A stretch of DNA of 7,540 nt from Patescibacteria group bacterium (GTDB lineage: Bacteria; Patescibacteriota; Minisyncoccia; Minisyncoccales; JAHIOY01). How positions within the stretch are numbered: the first letter of the stretch is position 1; every line of letters starts with the position of its first letter. The position numbers were made by a program, and so were the translations under genes. Where the stretch lies: positions 1 to 7,540 of the forward strand of contig JAHIOY010000060.1 of NCBI GenBank assembly GCA_018894495.1, read 5' to 3'. The notes below the pieces were generated by a model. The model saw nothing but the letters and a program-made list of their open reading frames with translations, ran no database searches and was not told the DNA's origin. Shown in pieces: positions 4,319 to 7,540 of the stretch.

Positions 4319-4337
4319 TGGACGTTTCTGGATTTTT
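4319..4337 (+). repeat. GGGACGTTTCTG repeat, copy 3 (diverged)
   Basis: TGGACGTTTCTGGATTTTT agrees with the copies at 45-63 and 4980-4998 at 16 of 19 positions. It lies 17 bases before the extended -10 box of the DUF5678-like gene. Together with the copy at 4980 it brackets the DUF5678-protease module in direct orientation. Confidence 0.5.
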
Positions 4338-4353
4338 CAATTCTGAAAATCAA

Positions 4354-4362
4354 TGGTATAAT
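4354..4362 (+). promoter_or_regulatory. extended -10 promoter of the DUF5678-protease module
   Basis: TGG-TATAAT is a perfect extended -10 element, with 10 bases between it and the ATG at 4373. The predicted transcript has only about 4 leader bases and no room for a Shine-Dalgarno sequence. Confidence 0.75.
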
Positions 4363-4372
4363 CTAAAAAAAT

Positions 4373-4594
4373 ATGCCAAATAAAAAAATAAAAATTGAAG
4401 ATGAAAAGAAATTGAAAAGATATAGTGGCAAATGGATAGCGGTGGTAAAGGGTAAAATTGTTGCCAGCGGTGAATCGGTTAGAGAAGTGATGAGGAAAAT
4501 TAAAGAAAGAGGAATTAAAGAACTCCCTCTGGTGAAAAAAGTTCCCCGCAAAGAAGAAGGTTATTATATTTTAATTTGGATAATTCATCAATGA
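4373..4594 (+). CDS. DUF5678-like small protein
   Basis: A 73-residue protein resembling the DUF5678 family: YSGKWIAVVKGKIVASGES (17-35) is the family hallmark (Y-x-G-K-W-V/I-A, then the turn and V-A-S-G). It is followed by a helix (VREVMRKIKERG) and a short strand ending the domain (ELPLVKKVP). No catalytic residues are known for the family. The first 16 residues are highly charged. The stop overlaps the start of the aspartic protease gene (ATGA, 4591-4594), so the two proteins are probably made together and may interact. The small-first, 4-nt-overlap layout is like the two TA pairs upstream, but no toxin or antitoxin activity is known to me for this family. Confidence 0.75.
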   Translation: MPNKKIKIEDEKKLKRYSGKWIAVVKGKIVASGESVREVMRKIKERGIKELPLVKKVPRKEEGYYILIWIIHQ

Positions 4595-4992
4595 AATTCC
4601 CTTACCAAAGAAAGGAAGGCAAAACCTATCCTCTTATTCCTATCGTTTTAGTTTATAAAAAGAAGAAGTTGCTCACCGAAGCATTGCTTGATTCAGGAGC
4701 GAATATTTCTCTATTTCAAGATTCAATAGCAGAATATTTGGGCATTAAAGTTGAGGAAGGAGAGAAAATAGAACTTCTTGGCATCGGAGGGAGGATTATC
4801 GCCTATATTCATCAAGTTGAATTGGCAATAGATGGAATTAAATTTCCTTGTAAGATAGCTTTTTCTTGGGAATTACCAGTTAGCGTCAATATACTTGGAA
4901 GAGATAATTTCTTTGAGAAGTTTTTTGTCTGTTTTAACGAAATAAAGAAAGAATCAATTTTAGAAGAAAGAGGAAATTGGGGACGTTTCTGA
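4591..4992 (+). CDS. retropepsin-like aspartic protease
   Basis: A 133-residue single-domain protein of the retroviral-type aspartyl protease fold, which acts as a dimer with one catalytic Asp per subunit. The active-site motif is LLDSGANISLF (32-42, Asp34 catalytic). It is followed by a flap-like region with LLGIGGRI (62-69) and the second hydrophobic-Gly segment NILGRDNFFEKF (100-111), all in the family order. There is no signal peptide or membrane segment, so it is probably cytoplasmic. I chose the ATG at 4591 over an upstream TTG because it overlaps the previous stop in ATGA form. The last six residues (GNWGRF) and the stop codon come from a repeat copy, so the original C-terminus was probably lost or replaced. 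Substrate unknown; the DUF5678-like partner is a candidate. Confidence 0.8.
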   Translation: MKFPYQRKEGKTYPLIPIVLVYKKKKLLTEALLDSGANISLFQDSIAEYLGIKVEEGEKIELLGIGGRIIAYIHQVELAIDGIKFPCKIAFSWELPVSVNILGRDNFFEKFFVCFNEIKKESILEERGNWGRF

Positions 4993-4998
4993 ATTTTG
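4980..4998 (+). repeat. GGGACGTTTCTG repeat, copy 2, at the protease gene end
   Basis: GGGACGTTTCTGAATTTTG is identical to 45-63. The TGA inside it (4990-4992) is the stop codon of the protease gene, and the bases before it encode the final Gly-Arg-Phe. Confidence 0.75.
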
Positions 4999-5009
4999 CT
5001 AAATTGATG

Positions 5010-5034
5010 GCGGAGAAAACTCTCCGCTGTTTTG
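5010..5034 (+). terminator. intrinsic terminator after the protease gene
   Basis: GCGGAGA (5010-5016), loop AAAC and TCTCCGC (5021-5027) form a perfect 7-bp GC-rich stem followed by TGTTTTG. The U-run is short, so strength is moderate. Its tail overlaps the -35 box of the Mur ligase promoter (5032-5037), a compact junction. Confidence 0.65.
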
Positions 5035-5059
5035 ATAATTTCTCAAAATCGGCTAAAAT
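5032..5059 (+). promoter_or_regulatory. Mur ligase promoter, leaderless type
   Basis: -35 box TTGATA (5032-5037), a 16-nt spacer and -10 box TAAAAT (5054-5059). Six bases separate the -10 box from the first ATG at 5066, so the predicted transcript starts at or next to the start codon. Confidence 0.6.
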
Positions 5060-5065
5060 TGGATT

Positions 5066-6457
5066 ATGATGAAATTCTTTAAAAAAATCATTCCCCTATT
5101 TATAATCAATTGGTATCATTTTTCATTGGCATTTTTGGGAACAATAATTTATCGCTTCCCTTCGCAAAAATTAAAAGTAATCGGGGTTACCGGGACAAAC
5201 GGAAAAACAACCGTCGTTGAAATGATTGCCAAAATCTTAGAAGAAGCGGACTATAAAGTAGCTGTTTTGAATTCAATTAAATTTAAAATCGGAGGAAAAG
5301 AACTACCAAATGAACTAAGAATGACAATGCCCGGCCGCTTTTTTATTCAGAGATTTTTGAGGCAGGCGGCAGATGCTCACTGTCAGTACGCGGTTTTGGA
5401 AGTCACCTCGGAAGGAATAAAACAATATCGCCATAGATTCATTGATTTTGAAGCGGCGGTTTTAACAAATCTCGCGCCAGAACACATTGAGGCGCATAAA
5501 GGTTTTGAAAATTATAAAAAAGCCAAGGGAAAATTATTTGAGGCAACAAAGAGAGTTCATATTATCAATTTAGATGATAATAATGCAGAATACTTTTTGC
5601 AGTTTCCGGCCAAAGAAAAATTTGGATATGGAATTAGGAAGCAGGAATTAGGAATTAGGGAAATAAAATTCATTAAAGCAGAAAATATTAAGGTGGAAAA
5701 AGATAAAATCTCATTCTTAATTCATAATTCCTTATTCCAAATCCCATTATTAGGAGAATTTAATGTTTATAATGCTTTGGCCGCGATTTCTGTCGGAATT
5801 TCTCGGGGGATTGATTCAAAAATTTGTAAATCGGCCGTAGAAAGAATAGAGGGAATTCCGGGGAGAATGGAATTGGTTATTTCCGAACCATTTAAGGTCT
5901 TTGTGGATTATGCTTTCACGCCAAACGCTCTCCAGAAAGTATACGAAACACTTTCTGGAATTTTCAATTTTCCCCCGCCGAAAGCGGGATTCAAATCCAC
6001 TCGGATCCCGTTGGGATCCTACGGGATCCCAGAGGGACAAATCCGAAATTCTAAATTTCAAAAACCTAAACTAATATGCGTGCTTGGTTCTTGTGGCGGT
6101 GGTAGAGATAAGTGGAAGAGGCCGGTTTTGGGAGAAATTGCGGCTAAATATTGCGATGAAGCTATCCTGACAAACGAAGATCCCTATGACGAAAATCCGC
6201 TTAAAATTATGGAAGATATAGAAAGCGGATTTTCGCAAATTCCAAATTCTAAATTCCAAATTCTAAAATATGAGAAAATTTTAGACAGGCGAGAAGCGAT
6301 AAGAAAAGCTCTGACCTTGGCAAAGAAAGGCGACATAGTGATTATTACCGGAAAGGGCTGTGAGCCGTCTATTTGTTTAGCTAAAGGCAAAAGAATACCC
6401 TGGGACGACAGAAAAGCAGTAAAAGAAGAATTTAGAAAATTAAATCAAAAAACCTAA
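5066..6457 (+). CDS. murE: MurE-like Mur ligase (UDP-MurNAc-tripeptide synthetase type)
   Basis: A 463-residue ATP-dependent amide ligase, most like MurE, which adds the third residue of the peptidoglycan stem peptide in the cytoplasm. Motifs in order: P-loop GVTGTNGKTT (40-49), EVTSEG (112-117), LTNLAPEHIEAH (133-144), YKKAKGKLF (150-158, Lys154 a candidate carbamylated lysine), GIPGRME (263-269), VDYAFTPNAL (280-289), LGSCGGGRDKWKRP (340-353), and ITGKGCE near the end. The usual N-terminal UDP-binding domain is reduced to about 35 residues with a hydrophobic stretch (8-32). The DNPR box that reads meso-diaminopimelate is EDPY (371-374), so the amino acid added is uncertain. About 35 residues (297-334) and a smaller stretch (389-400) come from inserted repeats. 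The start follows a leaderless-type promoter; ATG 5069 is an alternative. Confidence 0.8.
   Translation: MMKFFKKIIPLFIINWYHFSLAFLGTIIYRFPSQKLKVIGVTGTNGKTTVVEMIAKILEEADYKVAVLNSIKFKIGGKELPNELRMTMPGRFFIQRFLRQAADAHCQYAVLEVTSEGIKQYRHRFIDFEAAVLTNLAPEHIEAHKGFENYKKAKGKLFEATKRVHIINLDDNNAEYFLQFPAKEKFGYGIRKQELGIREIKFIKAENIKVEKDKISFLIHNSLFQIPLLGEFNVYNALAAISVGISRGIDSKICKSAVERIEGIPGRMELVISEPFKVFVDYAFTPNALQKVYETLSGIFNFPPPKAGFKSTRIPLGSYGIPEGQIRNSKFQKPKLICVLGSCGGGRDKWKRPVLGEIAAKYCDEAILTNEDPYDENPLKIMEDIESGFSQIPNSKFQILKYEKILDRREAIRKALTLAKKGDIVIITGKGCEPSICLAKGKRIPWDDRKAVKEEFRKLNQKT
5630..5660 (+). repeat. GGAATTAGG repeat units inside the Mur ligase gene
   Basis: GGAATTAGG occurs three times (5630-5638, 5644-5652 and 5651-5659, the last two sharing one base). 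They are translated as part of GIRKQELGIREI in a region that varies between ligases. The same kind of motif (AGAAATTAGGATTTAG) lies in the holA-rpsT gap, so this is probably a repeat that has become coding sequence. Confidence 0.45.
5974..6046 (+). repeat. palindromic repeat cluster inside the Mur ligase gene
   Basis: CCCGC (5974-5978) pairs with GCGGG (5984-5988) over CGAAA. GGATCCC (6003-6009) pairs with GGGATCC (6013-6019) over GTT, and GGGATCCC (6023-6030) is itself a palindrome. The cluster is in frame, encodes a Pro/Gly-rich stretch (about 303-327) and separates two conserved strands that are normally joined by a short loop. Confidence 0.7.
6237..6264 (+). repeat. perfect 14-bp tandem duplication inside the Mur ligase gene
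   Basis: AAATTCCAAATTCT is present twice, at 6237-6250 and 6251-6264, with no mismatch. The related string GAAATTCTAAATTTC occurs at 6045-6059. Because 14 is not a multiple of 3, the two copies are read in different frames, giving QIPNSKFQILK. The surrounding frame stays open. Confidence 0.7.
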
Positions 6458-6504
6458 AATAACACAACTTCTACGACCGTAGAAATTGTGTTATTGCTAT
6501 TTTT
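6458..6504 (+). terminator. strong intrinsic terminator after the Mur ligase gene
   Basis: AATAACACAA (6458-6467) pairs with TTGTGTTATT (6486-6495), and inside it TTCTACG (6469-6475) pairs with CGTAGAA (6478-6484) over AC. The only flaw is a C/A mismatch between the two stems. The hairpin is followed by GCTATTTTT. The T-run ends directly before the ATG of the next gene at 6505. Confidence 0.85.
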
Positions 6505-7540
6505 ATGGAAGAAAAACGACTTGAGAAAATTCAAGAAAAGTTAAAAAAAGAAAATTTAGACGCATTTTTAGTGAGCAATCCTTCAAATATTTTTTATTTG
6601 ACCGGCCTGAGGGGAGAGTTAAAAGAGAGAGAATTTTTACTGAACATTTCAAGAGACGGCTGGAAAATAATCGTTCCTGAAATGTATTCTTTGGAGGTAA
6701 AAAGGAAAACCGCTAATTTTTCGGCGACCAAAGAAAGAGGCGGTTTATTTGATAAAGCAATTGAGGGATTAAAGAATTATAAAAGGATTGGTTTTGAAAA
6801 AAATGATTTAAAATATGGGGAGTATGAAAACTTGAGTAGAAATTTAAGTTCTGGAAAACTTTTTCCAATTTCTGGATTTTGCGAGGATTTAAGGAAAATC
6901 AAAGATAAAGAGGAAATAGGCTTGATTAAAAAGGCGGTTGAAATCGCAGACAAAACATTTTATACGACTTTAAAAATAATTAAACCCGGTTTAAGCGAAA
7001 AATTTATTCAAAGGAAACTAATTGAAATAATGGAGGACTTGGGCGCCGAGGGCCCAGCTTTTTTGCCTATTATTGCCAGCGGCAAAGGGAGCGCCGAGCC
7101 CCACCATTGGGCTTCTAATAAAAAAATTAAAAAGGGAGAGATTTTATTAATTGATATGGGAGCAAAATATAAAGGATATTGTTCCGACTTAACCCGGACA
7201 ATATTTGTCGGCAAGGCGCCTCAAAGATTTAAAAAAATTTATAACCTTGTTTTAGAGACGCAAAAAATGGCGATTAAAAATTGTAAACCGGGCTACCCTA
7301 TCAAAAAACTCTACCAAGATGCGGTTTTAAATTTTAAAAAACACAAAGAAGAAAAAAACTTTATCCATAACTTGGGTCACGGCGTGGGAATTGACGCTCA
7401 TGAATTTCCACCACTTGGACCCTCCACAGAGGGTGTCTTTAAACAAGGAATGGTAATCACAATTGAGCCCGGGCTTTATTATAAAAATTTTGGCGGGGTG
7501 AGAATAGAGGATTTATGTTTAATCGGTAAAAAATGCGAGG
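6505..7540 (+). CDS. M24 metallopeptidase, Xaa-Pro aminopeptidase/prolidase type (3' truncated by window)
   Basis: The frame is open from ATG 6505 to the window end (345 full codons, no stop). Residues 1-130 form the N-terminal creatinase-like domain (LVSNPSNIFYLTGLRG). From about 135 the pita-bread catalytic domain follows. All five metal ligands of family M24 are visible: Asp217 (LLIDMGA), Asp228 (CSDLTRT), His292 (LGHGVGIDAHE), Glu321 (TIEPGLY) and Glu335 (GVRIED); His201 of EPHHW is also conserved. The enzyme would remove residues next to proline in peptides in the cytoplasm. Only the C-terminal few residues should be missing. No Shine-Dalgarno sequence or clear promoter is visible, since the start codon directly follows the T-run of the terminator. 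Read-through from the Mur ligase or a promoter hidden in the hairpin are both possible. PepP- and PepQ-type activity cannot be separated here. Confidence 0.9.
   Translation, partial: MEEKRLEKIQEKLKKENLDAFLVSNPSNIFYLTGLRGELKEREFLLNISRDGWKIIVPEMYSLEVKRKTANFSATKERGGLFDKAIEGLKNYKRIGFEKNDLKYGEYENLSRNLSSGKLFPISGFCEDLRKIKDKEEIGLIKKAVEIADKTFYTTLKIIKPGLSEKFIQRKLIEIMEDLGAEGPAFLPIIASGKGSAEPHHWASNKKIKKGEILLIDMGAKYKGYCSDLTRTIFVGKAPQRFKKIYNLVLETQKMAIKNCKPGYPIKKLYQDAVLNFKKHKEEKNFIHNLGHGVGIDAHEFPPLGPSTEGVFKQGMVITIEPGLYYKNFGGVRIEDLCLIGKKCE

Noticed and set aside
4576..4590. TTG start giving the protease five extra N-terminal residues
   Set aside because: The ATG at 4591 overlaps the previous stop as ATGA, as in the other coupled pairs here, and the extra residues add nothing to the protease domain.
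5816..6390. Three open frames on the minus strand inside the Mur ligase gene
   Set aside because: They lie opposite conserved ligase motifs and the inserted repeats, have no start signals, and are shadows of the coding strand.
7008..7214. Open frame on the minus strand inside the peptidase gene
   Set aside because: It lies opposite the metal-binding Asp motifs of the M24 domain and has no features of its own.

Overview
The window looks like a chromosomal segment of a Candidate Phyla Radiation (Patescibacteria, Parcubacteria-like) bacterium. The reasons are the AT-rich base composition, the small genes, the almost complete lack of Shine-Dalgarno sequences, extended -10 boxes (TGnTATAAT-like) placed only a few bases before start codons, and several families of short AT-rich or palindromic repeats both between and inside genes. 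The taxonomic assignment is inference from style and protein flavour; no marker gene was compared.

Layout. 1-276: the tail of something upstream, then repeats carrying the promoter of a toxin-antitoxin (TA) pair. 277-806: a MazEF-type pair (RHH antitoxin and MazF/PemK toxin) with a 4-nt ATGA overlap. 807-1105: repeats, including a second copy of the 52-bp element found upstream of mazEF, and a GC-rich palindrome cluster. 1106-1400: a second TA locus with an intact small antitoxin-like gene and a RelE-type toxin reduced to its two ends. 1454-2431: holA (DNA polymerase III delta), with a palindromic element read through in frame. 2432-2703: a gene-free, nested fold-back repeat region. 2704-2967 (minus): rpsT (ribosomal protein S20), convergent with holA, with a structured leader at 2968-3051. 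3112-4188: a tail-anchored protein resembling the Rmd1/DUF155 family, divergent from rpsT. 4189-4372: REP-like hairpins and a promoter. 4373-4992: a two-gene module (DUF5678-like protein and retropepsin-like aspartic protease) with an ATGA overlap, closed by a terminator. 5066-6457: a MurE-like Mur ligase, closed by a strong terminator. 6505 to the end: an M24 metallopeptidase (Xaa-Pro aminopeptidase/prolidase type) running off the window.

Functionally, conserved housekeeping genes (replication clamp loader, ribosome, cell wall, peptide turnover) alternate with small two-gene modules (mazEF, a decayed relE-type TA locus, DUF5678-protease). The modules sit among repeat copies. No transposase is encoded here, so the repeats must be non-autonomous or relics.

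The most informative observations are: (i) a dead second TA locus whose toxin has an internal deletion and whose promoter appears split by a palindrome cluster; (ii) two inverted copies of a 36-nt hairpin element flanking rpsT that differ by a compensating base pair, one of them forming the rpsT leader; (iii) repeats that have become coding sequence in holA, the Mur ligase and the C-termini of rpsT and the protease; (iv) a consistent pattern of leaderless-type promoters.
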